A DNA stretch of 64,000 nucleotides from Pseudoneurospora amorphoporcata (GCA_033297205.1 MU859073.1:186001-250000); one strand, 5' to 3'. Shown: positions 42,363 through 54,362, numbered from the stretch's first letter. Translations and numbers: made by a program. The notes: a model not told the origin generated them from the letters alone.

Positions 42363-44073
42363 ATGCATCATGTTCTGAGGCCAATCGCTTCCCGACTTCC
42401 CCTTGTCTCCCCTTTGAGGTTACTCGCCATCACCAATTACTTCACGTCAAAACGCACCATGACATCCAACGCTAGGACATACAACGTAAGTCAAGCCAAT
42501 CTGCCAACCCTACTACCGAAACTCAAAACACTCACCATCCCAAATATCAGGACGCAATCGACGCGCTCAACTCCCTCCAAACCCCCTTCGCCGTCATCGA
42601 AGCCCGGCGCAAAGCCGGCATCCGCCCCGATGCACACTCGGTAAAGGAAATGCGAGCCTACCTCGCCCGCATCGGCTACTCCTCGCAAGACCTCGACCGT
42701 CTCAACATCGTTCACGTGGCCGGCACCAAGGGCAAGGGTAGCACCTGCGCCTTTGTAGACTCCCTTCTCACCCGTCACCAACGGACACACCCGGGCATCC
42801 CCAACCGCATCGGTCTCTTCACCTCCCCGCACCTGATCGCCGTCCGAGAACGCATCCGTATCGACTCCAAGCCCATCTCCGAGGAGCAGTTCGCCCGCTA
42901 CTTCTTCGACGTCTGGGATCGTCTTGAGGCATCAGACGTGGCCAAGGATGAGGTAGCGCTGGGTAGCAAGCCCATCTACGCTCGCTACTTGACGCTGATG
43001 AGCTACCACGTCTATCTATCCGAGGGCGTCGATGTGGCCATCTATGAGACAGGCATCGGCGGTGAATACGATGCCACCAACGTGGTCGACCGGCCCGTGG
43101 CTAGTGGTATCAGCACCCTCGGTATCGACCACGTCTTCGTTCTGGGCGACACCGTCGACAAGATTGCCTGGCACAAGGCTGGGATCATGAAGACGGGCAG
43201 CCCGGCCTTCACGATTGAGCAGGTCCCCTCTGCGGCTCAGGTGCTCATGGACAGGGCGGTGGAAAAGGGTGTTGATCTCAAGATCCTTGAGCTTGATCCT
43301 AGACTCCAGGGAGTCAAGATCCGTCCTGATGCCGTGTTCCAGAAGAAGAATGCTACGCTGGCTATTGCGCTCGCTGAGACCGCGCTGAAGAAGCTCGATC
43401 CTTCTTTCAAGCCCGGTGTTGAGAGCCTATCGCCCGAGTTTGTCGAGGGTCTCGAACAGGTCGTCTGGCGTGGCCGATGCGAGGTCAAGGAGGAGGAGCA
43501 GGCTGTTTGGCATCTTGATGGTGCGCATACTGTTGACAGTCTGAAGGTGGCGGGGAGATGGTTCGTCGACGAGTGCGTCAAGAAGGGCAAGAACGGACCC
43601 AAGGTGCTCATCTTCAACCAGCAAGGGCGGTCCGAAGCGGTTGATTTCCTCGATGGGCTTTGCAACACCGTCAAGAGTGCTGATCCCGAGGGAACTGGCT
43701 TCAGCCATGTCATTTTCTGTACGAACGTGACATATGCGAAGACTGGCTACAAGAAGGGTATGTTTCCGTACTTTTCCCTTTCTTTCCATCATCAGCTAAT
43801 GCTAACTTGCAAACAGACTTTGTCAACCATCAGTACAATCCCAAGGACATCGAGAACATGACCCAACAACGAGTCTTCGCCGAGAGGTGGTCCACTCTAG
43901 ACCCATCCGCGAATGTCATGCTCATCCCCACCATCGAGGAGGCCATCAACAAGGCCAGGAGCCTGGTAGAAGACTCCACGGAAGGCGACCAGAAAGTGCA
44001 GGCACTCATCACCGGCAGCCTTCACCTCGTGGGTGGCGCGCTCGGCATTTTGGAAAAGGCAGATGCTCTTTGA
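42363..44073 (+). CDS. met-6: Folylpolyglutamate synthase (FPGS)
   Basis: Adds gamma-linked glutamates to tetrahydrofolates, needed for methionine synthesis and folate retention. Three exons: 42363-42485, 42551-43757 and 43817-44073, 528 residues from this start. Mur-ligase features: VHVAGTKGKGST (P-loop), GLFTSPHLIAVRERI, AIYETGIGGEYDATN, STLGIDHVFVLGDTVDKIAWHKAGI, WHLDGAHTVDS and ITGSLHLVGGAL. Three in-frame ATGs exist: 42288, 42363 (MHHVLRPIASRLPLV..., a basic amphipathic mitochondrial-type presequence) and 42459 (MTSNARTYN, cytosolic form), which suggests dual targeting as in other eukaryotic FPGS. It is convergent with a diverged paralogue, whose stop is 219 bases away. The symbol met-6 is the Neurospora FPGS locus; assignment between the two paralogues is inferred. 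Confidence 0.9.
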
Positions 44074-44291
44074 TAAAAGGGGTTTTGAGTAGTTCGGCGG
44101 CAGTTTTCAACACTTTTCCGTATAGATATCCCTCCCCCATCATTCATATGGTATGGCATGGTATGGTATGTACAGGATTCGGCATTTTGCTTCGCAGCAT
44201 CTTTTTCTTTCTTTATAAATACAGGAAATATGGGAGAAAAGTACAGGAAGATAGAACAGAGCAGGCAGGGGGTAAAAGTAAGCTAGTACTT

Positions 44292-46076
44292 TCAATATTC
44301 AACATACTCAACTGTCTTGAGCACGCCACCAAGAAGGTGGAAGCTTCCCGTTACCAGAATATTGCAGGTCTTGCCATCTTTACGCGCTTGCTCGGCGATC
44401 TGTTGGACCTGTTCCATGGCCGGCTCTACTGCGTTGTAGACCGAGGTCTCGGTCCCCGCACTAGCTTCCTGGACAATCTTCTGCCCCTTCAACTGGACCG
44501 CGAGGTCTCTCTCCGGCTCGCCCTTCACTGGTACCGTCTCTTCATTCCTCGTGAACACCGCATAGCTGAACACCGGCGTCGACGTCCCGCTCTGCTTCTG
44601 CGCAGCCGCAAGAAGTGCCTTCAACAAGACCTCCGGGTCTCTATCTTGCTGATTGAATACCAGGACGTTGACCTCGTCGTCGCCTCCCTTCACCTTGGCC
44701 GCAAACCACTGCCCAACACCCGCCAAACTATCCTCTGTATGCGCCCCATCAACGAACCACTCCGTCCCCTTGGAGTCCCTGAACGACTCGCACCTGCCCT
44801 TAAGACTAGCCTCCTTCAACCCCTTCTGAAACTCAACCGGGATATCATCCAACTTCCACTTCCCATCCTCCTCCTCCCCAAAGGGCCCCTCCAACTTATG
44901 CCCAGTCTTAATCAAATGCTCCCTAGCCGCCGCCACCGCCAATGCCATATTGTACTTCTGAAACGGCCCCTCCAGCCTCGCTCCCTCGCCCACACCCTTC
45001 CACTTCTCAACATCTTCATCCTCCACCTCCACCAGTCTTTCCGCCCCCTTTTCCCGCGCTCTATCCCTCAACACCTCCATCACTCCCCTCTGAGTCGCCC
45101 CATCAAGTCTCCTCGTAAACGCCTTAACCCCCTTCTTAAAGATCCCACTCTTATTCCACGCAATTTTTTCGACGGTGTCACCCAACATAGCCACATGATC
45201 AATGCCCAACTGCGTTATCACTGACGCCGTGACACTTTCCGGACTCAGAAAATTCGTCGAGTCGTATTCGCCCCCAATGCCACACTCAATCACCGCGTTC
45301 TTGACGCCCTCCCTCACAAAAACGTGAAAAGCGAGGATGGTCAGGAACCGGAAATAAAACGGTTTGGTGCCAGGTCCATCGTACTCTTCTTCTGACGTCA
45401 CGGGGTCGCCTGCCTCCCGTGCGGCCTGTGACAACCGGTCCCATACCTCGAAGAAGTAGAGCGCGAATTTCTCGCGCGAGATGGGGGAACAGTCGAGTTG
45501 GATGCGTTCGCGGACGGAGAGGACGTGGGGGGACGTGTAGGTTCCCACAGGACCCGAAAAAGGGTATTGGGAGATGATGGAAGAAACCAAAGCCGAGAGA
45601 GACCCTTTCCCTTTCGTGCCGGCTACGTGCACGCATCTAAGACCGGTGGCGGCGAGGGAGGAGGGGGTGTAGCCTGCGCGGGAAAGCCAGGAGAGCATTT
45701 CAGGAATGGCGAGGGAGTTGAGGTCTTTTGCGGGGGGTTTGTTCTCGGAGTCATCGTTGCCGAAGAGGTTGACGATTGTGCGGTTGGATTGGAGTTGGGC
45801 GAGACGGGAGAGGGCTTCGTCGTAGGTGCGCTGCGGCGGGGAGGAGGCCATTTTGGGGGTGGCTGTGTGGTGAGAGCGAGTTTGAGATTTGGAGGTGAAG
45901 TGATGATAGGCTGGTGTTGTTAACTTGGTTTGGAGTGAAGATGCTCTGGTGGAGGGTGAGTGGGAAGATGAGGAGGCAGAGCAGCGGTTGGGCCGAAAGC
46001 GGAAGCTGGAGAGTTGTCGCTGGTGGAGAGGTCGAAGTGAGTGCAAGAATCGGCGAGACATGTATGGTTCAATCAT
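44292..46076 (-). CDS. Second folylpolyglutamate synthase-like protein (paralogue)
   Basis: Single exon, 594 residues from ATG 46076 (MIEPYMSRRFLHSL); in-frame ATGs at 46061 and 45851 are alternatives. The first 75 residues (SRRFLHSLRPLHQRQLSSF, then Ser/Arg/His-rich) look like a mitochondrial presequence, and MASSPPQRTYDEAL at 45851 begins the conserved part. Mur-ligase motifs match the neighbour: RCVHVAGTKGKGSL, GTYTSPHVLSVRERI, AVIECGIGGEYDSTN, TQLGIDHVAMLGDTVEKIAWNKSGI, WFVDGAHTEDSL and LVTGSFHLLGGVL. The catalytic segments are intact, so it is probably active. Extra charged segments (VEVEDEDVEKWKG, FGEEEDGKW) lengthen the middle. It may serve dihydrofolate synthase or a second FPGS role; sequence does not decide. 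Unlike its neighbour it has no intron. Confidence 0.88.
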   Translation of the reverse strand: MIEPYMSRRFLHSLRPLHQRQLSSFRFRPNRCSASSSSHSPSTRASSLQTKLTTPAYHHFTSKSQTRSHHTATPKMASSPPQRTYDEALSRLAQLQSNRTIVNLFGNDDSENKPPAKDLNSLAIPEMLSWLSRAGYTPSSLAATGLRCVHVAGTKGKGSLSALVSSIISQYPFSGPVGTYTSPHVLSVRERIQLDCSPISREKFALYFFEVWDRLSQAAREAGDPVTSEEEYDGPGTKPFYFRFLTILAFHVFVREGVKNAVIECGIGGEYDSTNFLSPESVTASVITQLGIDHVAMLGDTVEKIAWNKSGIFKKGVKAFTRRLDGATQRGVMEVLRDRAREKGAERLVEVEDEDVEKWKGVGEGARLEGPFQKYNMALAVAAAREHLIKTGHKLEGPFGEEEDGKWKLDDIPVEFQKGLKEASLKGRCESFRDSKGTEWFVDGAHTEDSLAGVGQWFAAKVKGGDDEVNVLVFNQQDRDPEVLLKALLAAAQKQSGTSTPVFSYAVFTRNEETVPVKGEPERDLAVQLKGQKIVQEASAGTETSVYNAVEPAMEQVQQIAEQARKDGKTCNILVTGSFHLLGGVLKTVEYVEY

Positions 46077-46539
46077 CCGTGCATTTTGTGAGATGAGAAG
46101 CTCGGAACCAAGGGAAATAGTGATGTTCGGATGAAGTTGAAGAAATTCCGTGAAAGATCTTGTATGGTGTGCCTTAATTCCATCCCGGCCCCTCACCTCA
46201 CTGCAGAAGTCGCCGTCCCAGCGCCGCAACTCGGAGCCCAAATTTCATCATGGTAACACAACACGGAAAATTTCCAAATAGCATGTGCAAAGCCGTAAGA
46301 GATTCCGAGTTTTTGAGAACCTCACTTAGCCGTTGTTATTGCACAGGTTGAAGTGGTTTGGACAATCGCATTGCATCTATTCCTCCGACATAAACTACAC
46401 GAAAACAAAGTACTCACACGAATACAACCAGAAAAAAAGCGCCTCTATTTTTGTCTCGGATTGCCACTGTAAACTTACAGAGTCTCACAACAAAGGGAAT
46501 TCGTGCTAAGCCTACTACTTCGTAACGAACAATCCTTAT
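46077..46539. other. intergenic between reverse-strand genes
   Basis: Promoter of the FPGS paralogue and 3' flank of MIC60. No gene seen. Confidence 0.5.
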
Positions 46540-48693
46540 TTACTCCACCCTCAGGCTCTGCAGCCGGGCCTCTGTCTGAATAACCTCCAACGCCTGCTGA
46601 ACCTCGAGCACCTTCCTGACCTCACCGAGCCAATCCCTGGAAAGGGTCTTGGCCCAGCCCTGGAGACCGTTCATCTCTCTCGCCGCATTGTCGAGATCAC
46701 CCTCCTCAAGGTAGGTCTGGGTGCGGGTAAGGATGCTCTCGACATCGTCACCAGCGGCAAGACCCTCCTTCTTGAACATCAACTTGCTGAGGACGTAGCT
46801 GGAAGCATGGCTGGCAACACCGGCATCCTCAGGGAGGAGAGAAGCCTTGCGAACCTCGGTAGCAACACGGCGGAAGCGGTCAATGAGCTCAGCCGAGGTG
46901 GAGATACCGCGCTGGTAAGCAGTGGGGTTGATGGAGGCAATAGCAGCATCAACGACGGGGTCCTCGGCAGCAATCTCCTTCAGGGCAACAAGCTCCTTGA
47001 TAAAGGGACGGGGGTGGTGAGCGTCCTGGAGGCTGGCACGAACCGCGTCGACAGCAACATGGAGCTGCTGAGTGCGGAGGTTGGTATCGACAACCTCGTT
47101 CAAGTCAGAGGTGAGCTTCTCAAGGTCGGCAACAGCCGAGGAAAGCTCGTTGAGCTTGCCAAGGCGGCCATCACGCTCCTCCTCGACGTGCTTCTTGATG
47201 TCGTCGGTAAACTGGCGCTGGAGCTGGATGGCCTGCTCAAGGAGATGGTTGTTGAGCTTCTCCTCGGCGATCTGGCGCTCGCGGTCCTGGATCAAGTGGA
47301 TCTTCTCGTCGTAGCTCTTCTTGAGGCGGATCATCTCCTCCTCGAACTCGCGACGCCAAGCAGCCTCCTGAGCGGCCATCGCGGACTCAACCCTGGAGAC
47401 AAGCTCGTTGGCGGCCTTGTCGAAACCATCAACGCGAGCCTTGACCTGCTTAGCAGCCTCGGCCTCAACCTTGGCCTTCATCTCGTTGATCCTGCCGGCA
47501 ACCTTGGAGAGCTCGTTCTTGGCCTTGCCGATAGTCGGCGCGTACTTTTCGTTGGCGTTGTCGTGGTTAATAACGGTGATGATGTCGTTCAGCATGTGGA
47601 CGAGATCCTGAACAATGGGGTCGGTGGCACCGTTAACCTTCAGGGGGTCAATGGGCGAGGCAGGAGGCCAGCGAGAGGGCTCGTCAACCTCGGGAGCCTT
47701 GAAGGGCTTCTTCGCGGGGGTGGCAGAGGCAGCGAGGTCGGCGGGAGCAACAGCGGTAGCAGGATCGGCGACGGCGACGAGCTCGACCGGAGTAACGGTG
47801 GTGACGGACTCGGTCTTGGGAAGCTCAGCAGTATCCTTCTTGGCACCAGCAACAACGGCGGGCTCAGACTTGGTGACGGCATCCTTCTTGATAGAGCTAG
47901 ACTGACGACCGGCAGGCTCGCCACCGTCGGCCACGCGCCACGAGGCACCGCTCTGGGCAGGGACCTTGACCTGCTCACCAGAGTCGCGAGGACGACCGGT
48001 CACCCTGCTGACAACATCGGGGAAGCGCTTCTTGAAATCCAGCTCCTCCAAGTACAGAACAGCCTGCTCGCCATAGGGGATGTACTCGGTGAAGAAGTCG
48101 TGGAAGGCGTCGTTGATGCGCGAGTAGTAGACACCACCACCAAAGGCGATGGCGCCAAGGATGGTGAGAGACAGGAGGAAGTTGCGCAGTCTGCGGAAGA
48201 AGCCCTTCTTCTTGCGGGGAGGAGGAAGAGTAGGAGGGACGACGGGCTCCTCGGCTACAGGCGGGATGACGGTGGCCTCGGGAGCAGGGGGCGTCAAGGG
48301 GGTAGCCTCGGGAGGAACGGTGGACGTGGGCTCAACCTGGGGCGACGCGGGAGGAGGAGTGGAGGGAGCAGTCAGGGTCTCGGAGGCCGGGAGGACGGCG
48401 GGCTGAGAGGGCTCAGGGACAACGGGCTTCTTGTTGTCGGCGAAGAAGCGCTATATTGGGAGCGAGGCAGTGGGCGTTAGCTAGCTAGTATGGCCGGTGA
48501 TAGAGGTAGGTAGGTACTGAGTCAGGACTCGGAACGGGCATGGTGTTGAGGAAGCTTCGTAGAGTGGATGACCTCATACCTGACCGGACGCGGCCGCACG
48601 GCGCACGACGGTTGCTTGCCATTGGCGGCCAGCAACAGCGGCAGAAGGCCTGCTGCCCAGCGCCCTCACGGATCGCAGTGATGTGCGCAACAT
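46540..48693 (-). CDS. mic60: MIC60 / mitofilin, MICOS core subunit
   Basis: Inner mitochondrial membrane protein that builds cristae junctions. Two exons, 48693-48580 and 48450-46540 (intron 129 nt), 674 residues. The N-terminus MLRTSLRSVRALGSRPSA...VVRRAA is a mitochondrial presequence. A Pro-rich stretch leads to KKKGFFRRLRN and one membrane helix (FLLSLTILGAIAFGGGVYY, about residues 130-148). The intermembrane part contains a Pro/Ala/Val-rich linker, a long coiled coil (about 330-500, with NELSKVAGRINEMKAKVEAE-type heptads, EMIRLKKSYDEKIHLIQDRE) and the conserved C-terminal mitofilin domain (PFIKELVALKEIA, RFRRVATEVRKASLLPEDAG, ARELNGLQG-like AAREMNGLQGWAKTLSRDWL). The sequence strongly resembles Neurospora mitofilin from memory. 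Confidence 0.95.
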
Positions 48694-49689
48694 GAGGGGG
48701 ATGGTATGGGGCCTTGAGGCGCGATTGAAGATAGGTAGGGAACGAGAGTGGGAGGGTGGTGATTGAAGCGTAGCGGAGATGTCCCGGGCCTCGAATTGCG
48801 AATTGGAGGCTCAGACGGGACGGACTGCACTCGGAGGGTCTGAGCAAAAAAGACGGAGCTCCCGGTCGGCAAAGTTCCGGGACGAGGCGGGCAGGCAAGA
48901 GTTGGCAGGCTAGCTTCTGACTGGCGTTCGCAACACAGTGTGCCACTTTGCTTGCTTCCATTTCTTGGCCCTTGCTTGCGCTGCGATTTTGGGATTGGCG
49001 GCCGTTTTCTGGGCCATTTTGTAGCTCCAATAGCGTTTCTCTCTGGACGGGTGGCCCACCCATTTTGTTCCCTACAAGAGCTATGATGCACACTGCACGC
49101 AAATTCACATCAAGCCTATAGTACCGTTGATATCTCGTAACGGATTTGTTTGTGTAGAGCAATAGAGACGCATAATGCAAAAGGCCAGTTAAATATCTTT
49201 CAAATTGCCCCGACGCTCGAAATAAAAACAATAGCATAATTACCATTAACCACGCACCCAACACCCCTCCTCCAGCAGGCTGTTGCCTCTATCTGCATAC
49301 TGTACAACAGAAGGATGAACGAGCATGCAGCTGGACCTACCAGTATCATGAATCATGTCCATAGGGGCAGCTGATGTGCTTATCAGTCCTTCGACCGTGG
49401 AAGGGCACCCCGTCCAGGAAAAAAAAAGAGGAACAAAACACCCATCGACCAGAGCCGGTAATGAAACGGAACGATATCATGCGGCCGCACGGCAGTCCAG
49501 TCTCGCATGAGAAACCCCAACCATCATCTCCCTTGACCTTCTCTTTATGCGAAGGGACCCAGATCTGCGGTTGCGCCGGCCATTCACGGATCGACCTTCA
49601 AACACCAGTACGCTCCCCACTCTTGTAGATGCACCGGGCATTTCTTTCATACGTGGCTTCCAAACTCCGAAACATTCCTCTTCATAAGA
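48694..49689. other. intergenic, no gene seen
   Basis: About 1 kb: promoter of MIC60 and 3' flank of Rab5. The frames here lack real ATG starts or overlap the MIC60 first exon. Confidence 0.5.
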
Positions 49690-50529
49690 TCAGCAAGCGC
49701 AAGGCCCTCCAACCTGGGTGTTGGCTCCCTCGGGCGCTAGACTGACACCGGGTCGTTGGCCAGGGCGAGCATGCCTCGGTCCAACTTGGTCGAGGGGCAG
49801 CTTCTTCGCAATCTCGGTGAATAGATTTTGCACGTTCTCGGCAGTCTTGGCAGAAGTCTCGAAGAAGAGAAGGCCGGCCTCCTTCGCATAGGCCGCGGCA
49901 TCGGCCGTCTGAATCGCACGCTTATCGGGTTGCTCCTGGACGAGATCCAACTTGTTACCGGCGAGGGCGATAATGATATTCTCGTTTGCTTGGCGCTGAA
50001 GTTCCTTGACCCATGACTTGGCCTTGTCCAGAGATGCCTAGAAGAGGGGTTACGTCAGCTCATGTCGCCGGCAGAGACTTTCACCAAAAAGGCAACGTAC
50101 CGCCTGTGTGATATCGTAAACAACTACTGCGCAGTTGGCATTCCTGTAGTACATGGGCGCTAGAGACTTGTAGCGCTCCTGGCCGGCGGTATCCCAGATC
50201 TCGAACTTGACCGTTGTGTTTTCGTCGAGGGAAATGGTCTGTGTTAGGAAAGCGGCGCCAATCGTGGATTCTCTGTACGAATCGAACTGGTCCTGGATGG
50301 GGGTCAGTTTCCCGCTTCAATTTCATCAAACACCGAGTGGGAGCCGGCGTACCTTGACGAAGCGCAAGACTATCGAGCTCTTTCCAACCGCCGATTCACC
50401 TGCATGCAGGTCAGCATCATTGTCCCCTCCATGACCCCGTCATTGTTACGAACCCAACAACACCAGCTTAAACTGGGCAAAGCGGTTTCCCATGCCAGGG
50501 CGCACGCCGGGAGGTCCTCGAGTGGCCAT
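49690..50529 (-). CDS. rab5: Rab5-type small GTPase (Vps21/Ypt5)
   Basis: Regulates early endosome fusion. Four exons: 50529-50454, 50399-50353, 50292-50101 and 50037-49690, 220 residues. All four joints are GT-AG (first donor GTTCGT, others GTACG-type) and keep the Rab5 sequence. Motifs: GESAVGKS (26-33), STIGAAFLTQ (switch I with the Rab5-typical AAF), WDTAGQERYKSLAPMYYRNA (broken here: WDTAGQERY, SLAPMYYR), NKLDL and ETSAK. The C-terminal tail ends GGPCAC, a CxC double-geranylgeranyl signal. It starts MATRGPPGVRPGMGNR, slightly longer than yeast Vps21. It is divergent from the Sac1 gene. Confidence 0.95.
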
Positions 50530-51421
50530 TATGGAGAGATGATGTGGTGTGGTGGTGACGTTGTTGATGTGTAGTCGGGGAGATTAGACGGGGTTGCTGG
50601 AGAAGCGAGTTGCGGCGCTACCAGGGGACAGATTAATGGCGGGAGTGCGAAGAGATAAAGGGCAGAGAGGCGTCAGGTGGTTGATTAGTCGTTTGCAGGT
50701 CGCCACTAAAAAGGCTGGACGGGAACGTGAGGCGCGAAGCAGCAAAGTTTGGGTATCGGGTGGTTGTTGAATCAGAAAATCGAGGAAAACAGTTGTTGAA
50801 GGTGACGGAGGACGGGAGGAGCAGCAAGCCGCCGAAAGGAAGACCAGGGAACAGTTGAGTACCTGGTGGTGGACGGGACGACTGGGGCCCGCGGATGGAT
50901 TCCCTTCGCTTCAGTGTTTGGTGTTTGATGGACAGGCCCCAGGGCGGCCGTCGTTCTGACGAATCCATGTCTGGCTTCGGCAGCCTACCGCTGGAGCAAT
51001 CCACTGGCGGGAGCCCTCAGCAGGAGCATCCAGCTGCAGGGCGGTGCAAGAAACCTCGCACACGTGATTGGGCTGGGACAGAAAGGGTTGCGTCACCCCT
51101 TGACGGCGATTGGGTGATGTTTTGGGGGCAGGCACTTTCGCTGAGAGGGACTTCCATTTCCATTTGCATCGCCGCAGTGAGATTACCGCCCGCTAACAGA
51201 CCCGCTAACTCGAGGCCCTGTTAGGTACAGATCCAGACCCTGTATCGAAACAACATACTAGAATAGCTTACCTTAATCTCGGCCCATTTCATGACAAGGT
51301 CATCTCCAAGTCAACAACAGTTGTCCCTTTTCACCACCAATTGCTTCCCGTCGAGTCGTATGCGATAGCCGTTCGCTTCTACAGTCTCTGCAACAACGGC
51401 AACAACACACATTGCCTCAAC
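50530..51421. other. divergent promoter (Rab5 / Sac1)
   Basis: About 890 bases between two starts. No gene or repeat of note. Confidence 0.55.
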
Positions 51422-53677
51422 ATGACGCTCCCCTTCCGGGACATCAACGTCCAGGCCGCCTCGGACTCGTACATCTTCACCTCGCCCTCGAGTCCCAATG
51501 CGCCGGCCTTGACCATCGACCGCCCGACTGGCGACATCCGTCTCAGCGATGCCTCCCTACTCGCCGGCAAGCGGGTTGCCCGCGTATCCAGCATCGCCGG
51601 TATTCTGGGTGTTGTGAGGTTGCGCCTAGGTGAGGACGGACAACAAACCCCTGTTATTGTGATGTGACCCCTTGCCGTAGTCTAACACTTCGCAGACAAG
51701 TACATCATCGTCATCACCAAAGCGAAACCAGTTGGCCGTCTCAGGGGCCATATGGTATACAAAGTTGTCGCGACCGAATTCCTTCCCCTCCGCGAACGCC
51801 AGATCCACGACCCCGATGAGGACAAGTTCTTGAACCTGCTCAAAGGCTTCATCAAGTCCGGGCCCATGTACTTTTCCTACTCGCTTGACGTCACAAACAC
51901 CAACCAGAGACAAGCCCAACATGACCTCTCGACGCCTTTGTGGCAGCGCGCCGACGACCGTTTCTTCTGGAACCGATTCCTCCAGTCCGATCTGATCAAC
52001 TTCCGAACCAAGGGTGGGAGGGGCTCTCCTGCTCCCCAGCCCGGTATCGACCCCTATATCCTTCCCGTCATCTTCGGCATGTTCGAGATTCACCCCACGA
52101 CATTCAAGGGTACCCCCATAACCATTGCTTTGATCACGCGCCGATCCCGACACCGGGCTGGTACCCGTTACTTCTCCCGAGGTATTGATGAGGAGGGCCA
52201 TGCTTCCAACTACAACGAGACGGAGCAGATTGTGGTCTTGAACGACCGTGGTAGCGGCTTGGGTGGTTTCACTGGTAGCGGCAACATGCAGAGTGGGAAG
52301 CTCGGTGGAAGTGACGGCAAGGAGATGCAGGTCCTATCCTATGTGCAGACACGCGGCAGTGTTCCTGTCTACTGGGCTGAAGTCAACAACCTCAAGTACA
52401 CCCCTACGATCCAGCTCAAGAGCACCGAGGCTGCCTTCCCCGCCGCCAAGGCGCATTTTGACGAGCAGATCCGTCTCTATGGCGACAACTATCTGGTAAA
52501 CCTGGTCAACCAGAAGGGCCGCGAGACTCGCGTCAAGCTGGCTTATGAGCAGATGGTTGAGCGCCTCGTATCATCGCCCAAGGAACGTGTCCAGTCCGAC
52601 ACATTAACCGACGAGAAGTTCCACACCATTGAAACCGGCACCAAGCCCCAGACCGACTTCGACCGCCTTCACTACATCTACTTCGACTTCCACGCCGAGA
52701 CCAAGGGTCTTCAGATGCACCGTGCCCAGCTCCTCATCGACAGGATGCACCAGGCCTTGATTGCCCAGCAATACTTCCGTGCCGTCGATTCTCCCGCCAG
52801 CCAGGTCAACGGCGGCCGTCTCGAAGTTCGCAACCTCCAGACGAGCGTGGTGCGCACCAACTGCATGGACTGCCTCGACCGCACCAACGTCGTGCAGTCC
52901 ATGCTCGCACGCTGGACGCTCGACAGGATGTTCATCGACCTGGGCCTTATGGCGCGCGGCTCCAATTTCAAGGAGGAGGACCCCGACTTCGAGTTCATGT
53001 TCCGCAACATGTGGGCCGACAACGCCGACATTGTGTCCAACAGCTACGCCGGCACCGGCGCCATGAAGACGGACCTGACGCGGACGGGCAAGCGCACCAA
53101 GGCCGGCGCCCTCGCCGACGCCAACATTGCCGTTACGAGATACTGCAAGAACAACTTCTTCGACGGCCCGAGGCAGGACGCCTTTGACCTGTTCCTGGGT
53201 GTCTACCAGCCCGGCGCGGCAAACATCGGTTCTCAGCTGGTCTTTGTCGACCGCAGGCCGGTGCTGATCCAGGCGATCCCCTACGTGGCAGCTTTCAGTC
53301 TGTTCTTCGTCTTCGTGGGCATGTGGACGCCTAGGCTACCCGATAGTGCCGTGTGGCCGATGAGGCTGTTCATCATTTTCTGGACGGCTGTTGCGGGGTG
53401 GTCGCTGACGTTTATCATTTCCAACGGCATGCTTTATGTGAGTTTATTTGCCTCCTGATTTCTTCTCGGTTGAACGGAATACTAACATGAGTCTCAAAAA
53501 CAGGTCAACTGGCCAAAGCTCGTTCCCCGCCCCTGGGCCTCGGAAGGTTACCACGAGACCATCTCCAAGGTTGTGCGCAAGGACAAGATCCTGGGGCCAT
53601 TGGTGGCTAAGCATGAGCGCGGCCTTAGCACGGCGCGGTACATCAATGCCGAGGAGGGCAAGAAGAGGATTGAGTAA
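51422..53677 (+). CDS. sac1: Sac1 phosphoinositide phosphatase
   Basis: Dephosphorylates PI4P in the ER and Golgi. Three exons: 51422-51629, 51696-53437 and 53504-53677, 707 residues. The first ATG in frame (MTLPFRDINVQAASD) is used; the frame is open further upstream but without ATG. The Sac N-terminal domain includes IAGILGVVRL and VITKAKPVGRLRGH. Catalytic domain: FWNRFLQSDLI, GTRYFSRGIDEEGHASNYNETEQI (broken here: GTRYFSRGIDEEG, ASNYNETEQI), RGSVPVYWAE, and the CX5R loop NCMDCLDRTN with Cys459. Two C-terminal helices (YVAAFSLFFVFVGMW and LFIIFWTAVAGWSLTFII) anchor it. The tail after the last intron (NWPKLVPRPW...AEEGKKRIE) is short and basic, typical for ER-anchored Sac1. Confidence 0.95.
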
Positions 53678-54362
53678 AGTAAGGTACTGTAGACGTGCTG
53701 TGGAAAAGTCGGGGGCTGGGTGGAACGATCACCCAACGGTCGGTTGGTCGCATAGATGATAGACAACTCTTTTTTTTTTTTTTTTACAGGTATAGGGTGG
53801 GCGTGGCTGGCTGGCGACCGGTAGGAAACAGCGTACGACCATGAGCAGCTTCTTGCTTGCTCTGCTATTTTTTATATTTTCTTTTGTTTTTTTTACCATT
53901 TTATCTAGTGTCTAGTTTTCTTCATCATATTTTCGACCATTTTAGAAGCTCTTCCTTTGTTTTAAAAACTTCATAATTGGTAATAATACCATTGGATTAA
54001 ACAAGCGTTATCATCGCTCATAGTCACAGAGAGTCGTGTGATGGTGAATAGAGGTGCCAGGTGTTGAACAACTACTGATATTAATTAAGCCTCATGGCAG
54101 TCTGTCTATACTATAACTTGTACTCGAAACCTGTCCCAACGCCGCACGATGCAGGTTGCTATACCAAAAACAAAAGAAGAAATGATCAAAAACTAAGACT
54201 TCGAACTCCCAACCACTGGCAAACTGGATGAAGGCCCTCCTGAGCTCCAGCCTTACAACACTATCGTGCCCTTACATATTAGTTCTATATCAGGCCCTCC
54301 ACACCCTTCACCACCAGTGAGCCTACTCCATCACGCGTTCCTATTGTCCTTCTCCACCCTCC
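53678..54362. other. intergenic between convergent genes
   Basis: Shared 3' flank of Sac1 and the STB6-like gene, AT-rich with T tracts (53768-53786 and others). No gene seen. Confidence 0.55.

Noticed and set aside
43887..45224. 445-codon forward frame overlapping both FPGS genes
   Set aside because: It overlaps the last exon of one FPGS in another frame and is antisense to the other; composition is Leu/Arg/Pro-rich without domains.
46807..48480. 557-codon forward frame opposite MIC60
   Set aside because: Low-complexity Gly/Leu/Arg antisense shadow of a repetitive coding sequence; MIC60 on the other strand is certain.
48485..49264. 259-codon reverse frame upstream of MIC60
   Set aside because: It overlaps the MIC60 first exon in another frame and has no domain sequence.
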